Source: Lethocerus indicus (lineage: Eukaryota; Arthropoda; Insecta; Hemiptera; Belostomatidae). Taken from it: a stretch of DNA of 64,000 nucleotides. The stretch lies in NCBI GenBank assembly GCA_019843655.1, contig JACDQD010000005.1:26856954-26920953 (forward strand), read 5' to 3'. Of the stretch, positions 1 through 14,400 are shown piece by piece. The notes beneath the pieces were generated by a model. The model was not told the origin of the DNA and searched no databases. It saw nothing but the letters and a program-made list of their open reading frames with translations. Positions within the stretch are counted from its first letter, which is position 1; every line of letters starts with the position of its first letter. A program made the position numbers and the translations under genes.

Positions 1-1869
1 GTGGTCTTATGGGACAAAGCAGACCCCGAAAAGCGGCTCGCTCAAACCGGTCCCTGAATTATCAAAAAGCGGGGCTACCCCCAGCCGGCTGAATGGGGAA
101 ACACCATCAAAATTGATGACCGAGCATTTATTAGAGGGAGAGCTCCCGCGCTCAACTCCCATGGTCACGTATTACATATAACATAGACAGAAAGGGCCAG
201 AGTGGATCCCAGAGATCTACACCGGAGCGCACAGAAAATATGTTTCCTAGAGCGCGGTCGACATTATAAATGTTCGCTGAAATGCCTTATAGAATCGTAT
301 TTGTTTTATTTGAGATAAGCCACCAAGTAGAGCCACAAAGATGAGGGAATATAACAATTGTATGTAAAAAGTTTATTTAGACTACATTCGTACATATAAG
401 GACGTCGCACGTACTCCTGAGTTACTGCTCAGTAAGAATCCATGTGATCCCATGTAATTTATAAAAAATGCTTTCACCCATGTCATAAATTAACGTTTCA
501 ATCGCGGTGACTCTCACTAGCCGAATCATGAACGACTGCCAATAGGGTGGCTTCATGTCATCAGAAAGACTGATTCAAGGTGTGTAAATTTACAAATATA
601 GAAATCGGTGCAGAAATATTAACAAATTTCTCCAAATTTACGAAACTGTCATATCTAAAAATGATAAATGTGAGGGTCTCACGGGTCGTCTGACAAATGC
701 GAAAATGCGATCAAATTACTGGCAAATTTCGTTCAGGGTTAATGTAACAGAAGATAATTTTTATCGCGTCCAATACCAGAGTCGGGAGAAAGTTTTTATT
801 CCTTCCGAGGCAGATAAGAGAATGGGGAAATCATACAAAAGGGAAATACAAAGAAGAAGAAGTGGTATGGGAAAGAACAGAGGGGGAGATCGCGATTTCG
901 AGTTTTAGACTGGGAAGAAGAAACTCTTCAGTTTGGCGGAAAAGTAGTTTGCGGTGTTTTCCGGATTTCTTTTCGGCGGGGAAATTCGGCTGATCGGGAT
1001 CTCAGCGCCGGCACTACATTTCCGATAAGGGGCGCTAAATGAAAAGGGCCGGTAGTAAATTATACAAGTCGTTTTACTTTCAATTGTGATTTATTTTCCC
1101 CCATGTTGCTTCTATGTGTACTTAGACTGCTTCCATGTGTTATCCTTATAGTCAAAAGATAATTCTGTCTGGACGCATTAGCTAAGATCAGACTGATATA
1201 CCTAAAGGACAATGTACATGCACTACATTATATGTCCAAAAGTAGCAGTTCGTATATGATTCAATATTATTCAAATTGGGGAGAAACTACAGGAAAAATT
1301 CACCGTTCCTAAAATATTCTTAATTAATTGAATCCGTGGGGATCGGTATACTCCTTAAACTAAATTATTTAAACTACTTTTAACAAGAACAAATATCTGT
1401 GTTCGGTCTGAACAATTTAAATGAATGAAACTGGACACTATAGAAAGAAAATATGAGACTAGCTTCACGTTAAAACGCTACGTATTAATTAAATTGCTGC
1501 ATTAATTATATTAATAATTTATTCGTTAACGAATTCATCTCAGTGTTGTATATCGAAGATTTATCTTCGAACAATTTCGGCAAGTAACTTTCCCCCTCCG
1601 TTTTGTTGTAAACTTTATCACTTGGCTGTGTAAAGAGGCGCTCCTTCGCCTACTAAGAAAGTATCTCCCCCACCCGACTATATATTACACAGTGGCTCCG
1701 GAAAAGACGTCGTCGAGATACGGAACCTCGTAAAAAATTGTTTTTACCACGGAAAAACCAAGGGTGGTGGGGCGGGGGGTGGAAAACCGTTTTTCTAAAC
1801 CGGTTCGGCCTCGCCAAACAATCGTTCCACACTCGCCACTCCGTAACGCTCTTTTTTGTCTCTCACCTA

Positions 1870-1870
<1 letters not shown>
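1..1870. other. Intergenic or intronic DNA, no gene recognised
   Basis: AT-rich sequence with no open frame resembling a known protein family. A small CpG-richer block lies around 930-1050. I see no tRNA, no transposon end and no convincing promoter. The 67-codon frame at 705-908 is lysine/arginine-rich and has no recognisable motif. Confidence 0.6.

Positions 1871-1913
<43 letters not shown>
1871..1913. repeat. (CT)n microsatellite
   Basis: A nearly uninterrupted CT dinucleotide run, pure from about 1877 to 1913. It creates arginine/glutamate-rich or leucine/serine-rich artefact reading frames on both strands. Confidence 0.95.
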
Positions 1914-1915
<2 letters not shown>

Positions 1916-4900
1916 GAGTTCCAACACTTCTTGTTATGACATAAGTTTTAAATTAGAAAAGTTACTCCTTTTGGACCGTGACGTCCACGATGGAACGTGG
2001 TGTCGGAGCGAGCGAAATATGAGGACGTATTTGTGAGATGAGTGCCTGTTTCAACCGTTCGAAACGGTTTATCGGCCCTCAAGCCGATTTAACGCCGATT
2101 CGGAAATTAATTGCGAGCCGAAACCTCTTAAATCTCAGTAATGGAATCAAGACTTACCCCCGTACAGCTTTGTCTCCCCAGTTAGAATTGTCAACCTGTC
2201 CATAATCCCCGAGGCGTCCCACCCAATCCGAGAGGGTTTTATTTTAAATGCCATAAAGTTCTCCGCCTTCCAGAAGGGAAGTGATAAGTCTCTCCCCGCC
2301 TATCCAGTCCCAAAAAGTGATATGCAAATTCTAAAATAAAGCTCGACAATGGACTCTCAAAAAACTGAATCTCTAACTGTAATCCTCCTGATTCCTAGTT
2401 CTATACATCACCGAACTCATATCTTAATTGTTCAAACGGTACCTCGATTCAGTAAACACTAGGCATTGCAATCTTTAATCAGTAGTCAGTTTTTTGACCT
2501 TTCCGTATATTGAACCCGGTCGCTTCGGGCCGAAACGTTACCCGACCGGTTAAATGAAATAAGGGTACGCTGGAAGGAGCCAGCTCAGATAAGGGTTTAT
2601 TTCAACTGCAGGAGGCCGCCGGCTTATCGGATACAAAACAACCCCTCCGCCCGGGCTTTTTATCGCCTATTCGGAAATTAATTAGTAGAAGAGGCCCCGG
2701 AATTAGGCCCCGGACAAACACGCTCCAAAAACAAGCCTCCGAAGTATCATCCCCCGCATATGAATCAACCGCCCGAAATATCTCAGGCGACGGTGGTCGC
2801 GTTCCGAATAGTAAACAGGTTTTAATGAGTTTCCCCCAAATGGAAAATGGAGCCCGAGAGGGTTTTCCAGATTATATTTCCCCACAAGGAGGAAGCCGAG
2901 GAAGGCTTGAGGCGTTATTGGGTGGAGAAAAAATATGACTAATCGTGCTTAACCTTTCCCTTGATAATTTCCACGCAACGACATGTGTAGAGATGTTCAA
3001 GTGGAAAATTCAGCTCTAATAATTAAATCTCTTATAAACATTTCTTCCAATTCAAAACGTAGGTTTGTCTAAAAAATTACTTGCCCCCGGTAAATAGAAA
3101 TTTCCACTTTTGTTAATGAAACACGACCAATGATCAAATATACTTGCCCTTTCCTCCTATAGTAAATTACCGTATAAATATTACAAGCGGATGACATATT
3201 GTAGAATCTTACGGTCCATTTATATACTATAGCTTATTATAAATTAGCATTAAGGTGCTATTTCATTTATGTTCATAACTGATGTAGAATAAGTCATCAT
3301 GCCTTGCGATTTAATGGTATTTCTTTATTAATAAGTAATTACCGCTTCTTTTATCAACGTGAATTTACATGTACCATTTTCTTTTATCGTTCAGGTGCAT
3401 TCCTTGCGATCAGTAAGAGATAATACATCTTACAACAGGTCGAATACGTATTGTCCGAAGTATTTGTAATCTTGTAGAACAACGGATTATCCGTAAGGTA
3501 ATCCGTAAGAGGGGCGTTTAGGATTGTTTGAAACAGGTGAGTAGGGGGAGTAAACGGGCCGTGCCTAATACGGCGGAACCCCTGAGCATTAGGCCGCGGC
3601 CAAATTAAACTGTTCGCTTCCAGCCCAGGTAGGCTTTCCCCTTATTCTAGGACATGTAAATGTGGGTACGCCGGTATAGGAGCGACAAGGCCGGGTTTGA
3701 CCGCCGGACGGATACTTTCCAGAGAATTCCTCTTCACCCCATCTGTCCACCTAGCTAATCCTATAATACCATGGGATGTTTATTACTATAACATTTTCTA
3801 TGGTCCCTACTTTGTGCAGTAGATATGATTGCATTATTTTTTGTCAGAATTCAACATCTGATTTTTAAGAGGTATAAACCGAGCCAGTAAAATAATTGTT
3901 ACTGAGAGTACTTTTTACTGAGGGGCGCACCCTGTGTCGAGGCACCAAACACAAATAATCGCTGTTTTGTCAGCCTGTTACTACAAGGGTATTGCCGCTC
4001 GATATAACGAGTTAATTTCGGTAACGTATTCTAGAAGATACGTACCGTGTCCATAATTTCCGAGCGTCGTAGACTATGCAAAATACCCCGATCGGATAAT
4101 AGTTGGCCTCGGTTAATTAACGGAAAAGCTACTCGCAGGAAGGGACTGGCTGCGGGCCCGATAGTGTTAGCCAACCTGCGGTTTATATACAAACCGTTAA
4201 GACGTATCGGCACTGAGCCTACACTCGGAGGAGCCGGGAGGTGTTCATTCGGCGGCGGGTTGGTACAACTGGGCTGTGTAAATCCCGCGTGTTTGCAATG
4301 CAGATTGGCTGTGTAGAAAGGGGAGGCCGCCCGCAGTAAGCTCCGCTGTGGGGTCGAAGAGGACCGGGGAAGTCCGTGAGGAAATGGTTGGTAGCCCTTC
4401 CTCCCGCACCAGCACCCGCACCAACACCGACACCCAACCCCCTCCTAATCGTGCTGACCGCAAGTCTTAGCCCAACACTAACACTAACTCACTTCCCTTC
4501 ACGCTAATTAACTGCACCCTTTCGGTTTCATGTTTCAGGCCTATTTCCGAGGGGGCCATAAGCGTCCAGAGCCGACTAATTAATCCCGAATTTATGTCCG
4601 GTTGAAATTATACGCTTCAATTAGGGCCCTCGAGTGGGTAATATACGTTAGATTGTGTACACCAGTCATTACGCATGGTTGGCCGTGTTTGGCTGACTCT
4701 TACACGGAATGTAGCTCGGCAGTACTGGACAGAGATCTGTAAACGGCGTATTTCAAACTGGATATAAAGACAATTCGATAGTTCCTGATAACGTGCAGAA
4801 ATAAGGTCCAAATTAATGGAAGTATTTTGTCGGGAAAAGAAGCAAACAGATGGCAAACACAACCGAAATTTTTGTAAGTAAAATCTATAAATGAATTTTG

Positions 4901-7900
4901 GATAGTTCGGATAGGCTGTAATAAACTGTCTACTCTTATTAAATTTAAATGTTGAAAGAGTGTGTTGGTATAATTAAACGTAATGCTGATTCTTATTGAC
5001 GAAAACATTTAAGAAGAAAACTGTGTTCTCGATTCATTTTTTTAATTTGTTGTCTCCACTGTTTTTGCCGTAAACTAGACCGGCTTCTACACACGTCGCC
5101 AGTAGAATTCCGTCAGAAATGTAGGCACTCCCGGCGAATACCTTAAACTGAAACCATTTTTGTTGTCCACGCTTGAAATTGAGGTTACAAAGGCAAATAT
5201 CTGGCCGGTGGGGCGAATTCGACGGTAGTAGATTGGGTGGGGTGGAGGTAAATTTTGAGTTGTTGAGTTGGCGGGGGCGGGGGCTGGGGGCCGGATCAAA
5301 GGGCAGAGGGCCATTCCCTACTCGACCGCAGTTTGAATTTCTAGAGGCCTAGAAACTCGGGCCACTGCGCCCGCTTCGGTTGGCCGCATTCCAACGCGGT
5401 CGGTTCGACTCGGATTGATTCGATTACACTTACACGGAACAATGGATGCCTGTTAGATACCTCCTGATAGATAGCGAAGGGCCAATAAAGGCACCCGAAA
5501 TCCATGAAATGTGATATATAATTCAACATCGCGTGTCTTATTAGACGTATTTCGACTTCCCTCGATTATTTAAACTTTAAAATGTAATATGCAATCAATA
5601 TTGTGTAGCTTTTTTAACAAACTGTAATTAACAGAAAAAGTAGACGAAGGCGACACCCGTTTTGAGTTCCAAAACGAATCCTGTCATATTTATTCGTAAG
5701 CATGTGGTACATTAGGGGATTTAGGCTAACAACAATATTGCTCCATTGATAGATGAGTACGTAGCGTTGACAACCATACAAGAATAAAATAAAATAATAT
5801 AAATATTAACCGATAATATTAAAATTTAATCGGTAAACTATACAAACCCACCAGGAAGAACGTTAATGGTATATTTAATAGCCGATTTTATCCAACTTCA
5901 GTTTAATTGTAATGAAATGATATTTAAATTACTAAACAGTTCGCATGGACGTCTCAAACTATGCTGTGAACAATTCGCAGGGCTTGTGGTTTTCTACTGT
6001 GGCTTAATTAATCTCTGTGGAGCGCAGTTTGGAGAACTCTACCTAAGCTAACTTAAATCCAATTAGTCCTACTTGATATTTCGTCTGGTGACATCCAATT
6101 TTATTGTCATAGTCGACAATGGAATAATTATCCCAAGTGAAATCTGACTGCAATGTTTGTTAAGTAATTTTCAGGGGTGGTTTCAGGCAGATAAATTAAT
6201 TGCAACTTTATGAAAAAAAGTTACGAATTAATGTTTTATTTCGCTGAGCATTGAGTAGGAGGCGCAAGGTATTTCTGATACCTCGCTAAATCCGGTGCTT
6301 ACTTGTTTACACCATGTCACCAAAACTAGAATAATGTGTCGATGAAACGCATTGTTACCACGTTAGTAGCATTTAACTATCGTTTATTTTCTGAATAACT
6401 TCAATACCAGTGGGTGTCAAGGATTAATTTAAATAATGTCCAAGTTTAATTTAAATATTATGGAGGAACGTAGTTCCTATTCCGATTAATGAAAATTGAT
6501 AATAAAATTAATAAACATTCGTAGTATCTTAACGTACTGAAACACGTTTTTTTAAATTCCACCAGCTCCTTGTTCCGACTGTTTAAGTCGTGTTTATCGA
6601 GAGACATCTTTTATAAGTTTGGCACGGACTTGGTGTCGTAAAACTGCCCGACGCGCGATAAGCCTGCGGGCATTTGCAATAGCCGGCAGAGTGCAGAACA
6701 GCGTGAATCGCATCGGTTTAATTGCAGAGTGGACTTCAATCGGTTAATAGCGTTCAAGCTGGACGACTCTATTTGAATTCGGTCCCAACCCCGGCCGGGC
6801 CGCTGATAGATATCGGTCGCGAAACCGATATCGTCCGCGGCGGATATTTACCGCTCGTTCAAATATTGGCCTTCGAACGTGGCATCGAAATCGAGGCTTT
6901 TATTAGTAATTCGTTTGATTCTGATTCGCGCGATGGCAGGTGGATAGTACCGCGGATAAGAGAAGAAGGAGGGAAGAAAGGATTCCTGAGAAAACCCCTC
7001 TCAGGGGCGGTAATACTGAGTTATGTACTTTTAGTGTCATATTATTTGTGAAGGCTGTCGCTTTATAGGTGGTGTGCAATTAATGTGAGATGGGGGTGAG
7101 TTACTGTTCCCACAGAGCTCAACAATCGCTGAGATAAAACCTATGAATCTTTCCGGTAATAATTTCAAATCGTAACAAAAACTTATATTAACTTGTAAAT
7201 AATTTGGCAACAATGCTACTCGGCATGCAGTGGAGTGGCTGAAAGTTTTCTTGTCAAATTTTTAGTTTCCCACTCAACCGGTGCCGAATTAAAGTTGCCT
7301 GATTGGCGGCCAGCGAAAGTTTGGAAGGCAGTCACGCCCCAATATACAAACGCCTTGAGACAAACTTAAAGTATAGTACGGGGGCTTATTAATTGTAAAA
7401 GACAAGTTGGGCCGTCCTCAGTAGTGGTAAATTAAGTAATTGCATGTCGGCTGGCGATGAAGCATCCCAGCCAGTTATTTGAGTTATTCAGGTTGGGGGA
7501 TATACACAAAAATAATCTTATTTTTGCAACCCACTTTTACAATGTTTAAACACTAGGAAGGCCAACACAAAGGGGAGAATATGAAACTCGTTCAAGAAAT
7601 AAAATAATAAATTGAATACGCAATATTATTATTGCAAAAATAATAGCCGGAATAATGCTATTACCAGCAATACTAGAAGTCCTATTAAAGTTAAGTTAAT
7701 TATTACAGTAAAGAAAATGTAGATAAGGGAGTATTAACAGCAAGGGAATTGCTCTGGGCCCTTTTATATGCAAACGTACAAGCTCCTATGGAATTAAATA
7801 TGGGGCCGCTACTATATATCAACCCCAACTATAATCTTCCTAAAACGCGGTCGCGGTTTCAACTTCATTAAGTTAAGGTTTTAAATTCATATAATTTCTA

Positions 7901-8103
7901 AAAAGTAAGACACACGGCCGGTGAAACGGTATTTCTCTTTTTTAAAATAAAACCTAGTTCACTGTTCGAAAAGGGCGGGGTTCATTTTTAAATGGGGGAA
8001 TACGAAATAAATTTTAAACGCGTGGGGGAAGGTGGTAGTTTGAAATGTGTTAGTGATCGGATTGGGCTAAGGGGTTGGGGACGAAAGGGGGTGAATAAAG
8101 TTG
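1914..8103. other. Intergenic or intronic DNA with CpG-rich blocks
   Basis: Mostly AT-rich, with short CpG-rich blocks at about 2040-2120, 2500-2900, 3540-3720, 4080-4460, 5200-5430 and 6650-6960. None has recognisable coding content. The alternation of AT-rich DNA with compact GC-rich islands could be ordinary composition or regulatory DNA; conservation data would be needed to tell. Confidence 0.5.
6809..6832. repeat. Perfect 9-bp hairpin
   Basis: GATATCGGT and its reverse complement ACCGATATC are separated by a 6-nt CG-containing loop. It sits in one of the CpG-rich blocks. Function unknown; it could be a dimeric protein-binding site or chance. Confidence 0.6.
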
Positions 8104-8131
8104 CACACGCACACACACACACACACACACA
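8104..8131. repeat. (CA)n microsatellite
   Basis: A CA dinucleotide run with one CG interruption near its start, followed by a looser CA-rich stretch to about 8150. Confidence 0.95.
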
Positions 8132-11108
8132 GGCGCGCACACATTCACACGGCCGCGTTGACTCCTCTCAATTGCCCAATTAAAACTTCACTCTCCGCCA
8201 GTTACTTCCAAGGCAAATTAAACTTAAATCGCATTAACGCTCCGCCCCACCCAGAGCCAGACCGCGCACCTAAACTGTCCCTTAATGGGGCCTGATCGAT
8301 GTCCACGTTAGAGGGCGGATTTCGATATTTTTTGCTTTCAATAACTGACCAACAGTCTTCGACCCCAGTTCTGTTATTTATCCGGCGCCTCAACTTTAAG
8401 TCGGACAAATATGTATTGCAAATAGCTGAATTCATTATTTCGGGTTCATTTAACTTACTATGTTCAATATTTCATTACAATGTTTTGTCAAAGAAGGAGT
8501 TGCAAAAATGAATCAGTTTTCCGGTTTTAATTCTTTCTTAATTATTACATCGAATTTCCCCTTATTTAGATCCATTTCAATATGTTTTTATGTCACATTA
8601 TAAATTACAGTAATTCTGCGAGAATGATGATATTAGACCACGCTTATTACAAAGTAATTAAAAACAACGATAATTGATCCATTCGTAATAACGTTGACAT
8701 TGTACAAATCGTATAAATTCAATGCACATTAATAACAATTAAAGTCCTAATGGTCTTCGTTCTACGTTATCAAAAATAATGGCCTCGTTTTAATTGGTAA
8801 TTTCGGTCATAATTATGGACAATAATTTATACAAATGTGATAGAATAATCCAGGATATATTGCACGAAGGATAATTTATTATCGTATAGTACTTATATTC
8901 TTTCATTATATTTATTTAATTTGCTAATGTCATATATATTTGTGTGTATGTCTATATACAAGTTTACCTGCTCTGATACAGTTCTATCTCAATTCAGTTG
9001 TTTTAAATTTAACATATTATCTTGGCCGCATTTCTCCAGCGAGTCCCTCTCTCCTAAAATGTAGGCTCAATTCCTAAAACGTGGATTTGGGTAGAGTTTA
9101 CTTGTAGCATTAACGCTCCTTTGTCAGAAATTTTTACTCTAAAGTTTCTTCGACTCCGAAAATTATACACAGTTCCTGCCCCACCTGTAAATGGGACTGG
9201 CGGGTTGGTCGCGGGGGAAACTGGGGCGGGGAGTGGGGATTATGCAAATGAAAGAAGCTAAGAGACAGGCGCAAATCTCGTTTAAAACGCATTAAGGGAT
9301 AGAGGGAAGGGGACAGAAAAACCCTTACGAGACGGCCGGACATGAAGTTTTTTTTCCTGGAATAGACTATTGCCGTCGGTCATAACATTTTGGAACATTA
9401 TTGCCCACATTACAACCTAAATATTGAAAGGTAAAGTTAATTATTAGTTATGATGAAATTCTAATTAAACCGATGACAAAGAACGAAGTTATAACATTAA
9501 ATGTGCGGTAATTGTTGATTTTTTAATCCTTGATTTTCTACCATCATTCGTATTCAATTCAGTCCTGATTGGCGAGAGAGAAAGATTGGCGTAACTAAGG
9601 GAGAATGTCTCAACTCGTAACGTACCCGTAATATATACAATGAATTTGATTGGGGAAGTAAAACTTTTGAACCATCTTCTCCACTCGACAGTTGAACTCT
9701 TTTTGAATATAACGCTGTAATTTTTACAAAAAGAACTCGTTAAGTGCTCACTCGAGCGAATTACTGCAACCGGCGTAAGAATGGAATTATTCCTTATATC
9801 CGCTTATCCTGGAAGTGTTCAGATTGCGCCGAGTGTATATGTTTTACAACGCTGGTGAAAAATAATGGAAATCGAACGTACTTTGGTTGAAATCCAATAT
9901 GCATAATTAATTATAGCAGGGACTGGCGCGCTATCCCCCATCGTGGCAATCTATAATGGGTCCGTGTGTATCACCGCCGCCATATTCTACACACAAGTCG
10001 AGATTAGAGTGATAACAGTGGCTACAAATTGGGACAAAAATACGGCAGGATAATGGGGCCGGCCGGCCAGAGCGGAAGGGATCTAAGGAAGCGACAAACA
10101 GTTAAGTTAACGCTTCAAAGAGTTCAACAATAAGTCGAACTCGGTAAATGTTTAAAACTGTCAACAGACTGACACTCCCGGTGTCACAACAACTTTAATA
10201 CTCTCATTCACTCCAATTAGTAAGGTTTAGTATACTAAACCTAACATATTTGTTCTCAATAGGCAATTTTCTTAGTTATAATTGCCCCGCTTCGAGAGAA
10301 GTAAATTTTGAATTTGAAATGAGAGGATATCAAATAAATTCCACTTCCTCGATAGTGTTCGCTTTTCAGTTTTGAACTTCCCACCTGGCTCCCGTCAGAC
10401 TGTTGCCAATTTCGGAGGGCGGCCTCCTCCACCTGTATACAAGTACTTGGGACAAGCGAAATGGGGTCCACGATTGAACAACAAGTGCCGTGTTAAGTTG
10501 GCCGCCCTGAGACCGTCGAGTGGATGTCGGTCAGTTTATCGAGTGTTATTTGTAGGTGTCTCAAAACCACCCACGAAATGGTCCCACCGTGAACAGACAC
10601 TCTCCACTTACAGACACTATTCTCTTAGAAATCGCTCCCTCACTCCCTCCCCCTCTCCCTCTCTCTCCCTCTCTCTCTCTTATTGTGATTGGATAAAGTT
10701 TGGAACGCCCGTCCACCCCTCCTCCTGGCCCGCAACTGTGTCAGACCCTTTAATAGGAACCAGCCAAAACTGGAACCCTTGAAGTTCAATACTGTGAACT
10801 ACAACTATTGAAGTCGGGTATAATCTACTAGAGGCCTAACTTGTACTTGTTAATAAAGTAATATCACGTCACCCCCGAATTAATTTCTGATAGACCTAAA
10901 TTCGTACAAGTTATCGTCAGTAGATTAGTGACCTGAGGTTGTCCAATGCAAGTATGCCGTATGAAATATTTCATCGCGGACCACAGAACAAGTATTTTTA
11001 TTCTTATTCAACATCGTGCCTAACGCCAGAGCAGATTTCGGTACTGAGAATATCCTCGGAACTGTTTTTTCACGGCAAAATTTGGCCGAGAGTGGTAATA
11101 ACGTTTCA

Positions 11109-11121
11109 CCCCCCCCCCCCC
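11109..11121. repeat. Poly(C) tract
   Basis: A run of about 13 C residues. Homopolymer length in an assembly is often uncertain. Confidence 0.85.
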
Positions 11122-11340
11122 ACTTACCTTTTTAACAGACCGTTAAATCTTTTAGATTAGAAATTATTTTTATTTTTATTTCCACTTTTAAACGTCCAGC
11201 AATTTATCCGGCTCTAAAATCCTCCTAGACCGATTTATATTGGCCGTAATCTGCGCGATTTTCATCCCCCAGAGGGGCGAAACCGCAACCCCATCCTCGG
11301 GCTATTATCCTTTGAATAAAAGCTGGAATGGTGGCGGAGG

Positions 11341-11431
11341 GGAGGAGAGACGATAGAGATAAAGAGATAGATGCGGAGATAGACCGAGGGAGAGAGAGAG
11401 ATAGAGAGAGAGAGAGGGAGAGATAGAGAAG
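11341..11431. repeat. GA/GATA-rich simple repeat
   Basis: An interrupted purine-rich repeat of GAGA and ATAGAGA units. Confidence 0.85.
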
Positions 11432-14400
11432 ACATCTTCATTAAGGGCGGAGGGAATAAAGGGTAAAAAGGGCGGGGGTCTGAGCCGCCGGCTGATTATT
11501 CTCAACCGAACCGGCGTTTTATTGTGTTCACGGAGGACACAGAAAAAATAAATTTGAACCAATCTGGTTGGGCACCGTCCAAATTTCCGGCGCAGGAAGA
11601 TAAAACCTTTTCAATGTTGGTTGGTCCCGGACGTATAAAACACACTGTTTTCGACTTAGTCCTCTTTATACGAGTGATCGATACAGATCAGCGGTTGTTT
11701 TTTCTTGTTTTATCTCAGTGTCACGATCCTGTTATGAATATTACCACTCGTAGGATTTTATTTCTTCCGCTGAACTGTCACATATCCTTATTTCGTTTAC
11801 ATATATTGCATATTATATACTATAATAATAATTGTATTTTTATTACATATATTGTATTGGCATTTCTGGAGCGATTCTGATTCTCTCGGACTCGTTCAAT
11901 CGTATACAACGACTATACTATCGAAATTATTCGAAATATTTTATGAAGTGACGCTAACAATCTAATTGGATGGTGCAGACCGGATTTTCTGCCTTTTTTG
12001 TGGGAAAAATAGAATTCAAAAATTAGGCACTATTACAGAGCAAGTTCTATATTATTGAAAACAAAACTGGGACCTGATATAATGAAAAACACTTGGTTTA
12101 CTAAGAAAGGGAGTACTTTTGCTATTGGATAACAATGTCTCGCTTTTGATACGTCCCAATTTGGAATTCAGTTGCCATGATCGGTCTTCTTCTTGTTTGC
12201 CACCCACGCAAAGTCATAAAGCGGTCTACTTTAATAGCAACGAAGAAGTGAATTGTTTTCTGCCTGATAAGAATAGTACAGCGATGGAAACATTTTATAA
12301 TTTAGCAGGCAAATTGTTCGATTCGATGAATATACCATTTTGTCTTCACTTCAAATAGATGGTTTGACTCAATTTTACATTTCAAGTTATACTGCGAAAC
12401 TGTACTTCCGAATCAGGCCCGGAAATTATACAAGACCCAAAGTAATTTAATTTTTCCTACCACTTCCATAACAATTGCAGCGTAATGAATAATATCTTCC
12501 AAGAAGTCTGAAGATTACACCCCCCTTTGGTCGCTTTATTGTCTCGCTTAATAATTCCTGATGAATAGCAAGTGATGAAATACGGACGCTATCCACGGGG
12601 CCGTTTCATTCTGCAAATGTATCAATGGGCTCGGCTAGGAGGCAATGGGGCCGACACAAGGCATTCCCTAGAACTCAGGGCCCCGTTTGATGAATTATAT
12701 TCATGCCCGCATTGCACAATAGCATTCCGGGCTTTGCCTACCGCGACGGCGCTCCCGCCCGTCTCGCTCCATTAGTTACTCTCCTGTAACGGACTCGGAA
12801 ACCATTCCTTAGGGATGGAATTTTGTTTGAATTACTCGACGGCGAAACCCAAATGTTTATAAAAGTGCAATGTAAACAGGGGAGGAATGTGTTCTGCTTT
12901 CAGCAACTATATGAGAAATTCGCGAGACGAACAAATTAAAACATGAGTTTGTTTTAATTTGTTTATCTTCCATATTTCATTGTAAGATGCATATAAATGG
13001 GATTTTATGAATGTCCATGTTGGTGTAAGCTAGAGCTATACAAGCGAGAGGGGGTTAAAAGTCGCGAGTGATTAAAAGCAAAACTTGTAATGCTCATATT
13101 ACGTTCACAATGTTTACATTTGTTTCGTAGATATGAAAATTCGAGTTCTTCAATTTATTTATTTTCGTACGAGAACTTCAATTTAATAACACTGCCTATT
13201 AGATTGTGGTATAGACGATTTCATAAATGAATCGCAAATTAAACTGAAACCGAAATTGAATCTGGGAAGAGTTTCCTAGAAAGTCCCAGAAGCACTAACC
13301 ACTTCAAACGCTCTGCAAAGGGAGCACTCGAACACTGAAGTGTGTGTGCGTGTGCGTGTGTGATGTCCAGAAGAGAAGTTTGGCGGCCTCCGGCTTTCAT
13401 AACTCGGGACCGAGCGCATAGAACTGTGCCACAATTTGTACTTTTCTCTGGTATCACTGCGACACTTACAGTTTCGATCAAGAAGGGGACATTTTCAGGC
13501 ACGATATAACCTAAGCCACTGATATCACTGAAGTTATTACAACAAATATAAGCTAATAATAATTCCATTATAGGTAATTGCAGTATTAAGTAGCAATTTT
13601 TGAGAATCTATGAAATGCGAGCGCTTCACATTAAAGAGGACGAATTTGAATATGAATTGAGATCGCGGTTATGTTTTATGTTCCTGTGACAAGGTCAAAG
13701 GAATTTATGTGGATACTGGAAAGCTGCCACGTGTTATCCGAATTGACTTGCTTTGGGCAAAATTCCATAGTCAAATCTCGAGCCTACAGCTGAACGAAGG
13801 CTGCATCGCCGATACCATTTCAAAAATAAATAAGCCTCCTTGCCGCAGCGGCGCGGCTAATTCAGTAAAATATTCAGATGAGACTGTACTATATGTTTGG
13901 TAGGAGATGGCATCAGTATTAAATGATCTATTGTGGTGGTGGAGCGGGCAGCGGGGAGGGGGCAGGGGGCAGTTGGCCTCCTCTGACGCCGGCGGAATAC
14001 CTGAATTAGCATACGGACGGCAATTTATCACCGTGACATTAAAGCATTATGGCCCCGAGTACGGGCCATTTACAAGGCCATCTCAATCTGAATTATAAGT
14101 GGCGGGACAGGCAGGCGCAGTTAACAATAATGGTCTGTTCAGACTTGGCCCCGGACACACAAAAAAGACCGGCACAGAAGAGCCTCATTGATAACAGCCA
14201 TTAAACCGCCAGGTAACTATAGTTTAATACAAAAAACTGAATAGGGTGAAAATAATCTGTCATGATTATTTGTTCCGTTTGTTCTGTTTCTGTTATGATG
14301 TTCATGATCTTCAGAAATTTTTGGTTTCTTGAGTAAATATGATATCGAGGCGAAAAGAAGATATTAAATCCTGTTTTTTGACGACAATGTATTTTATACT

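Noticed and set aside
6722..7051. 109-codon frame over a CpG-rich block
   Set aside because: No family motif; openness is explained by GC-rich composition.
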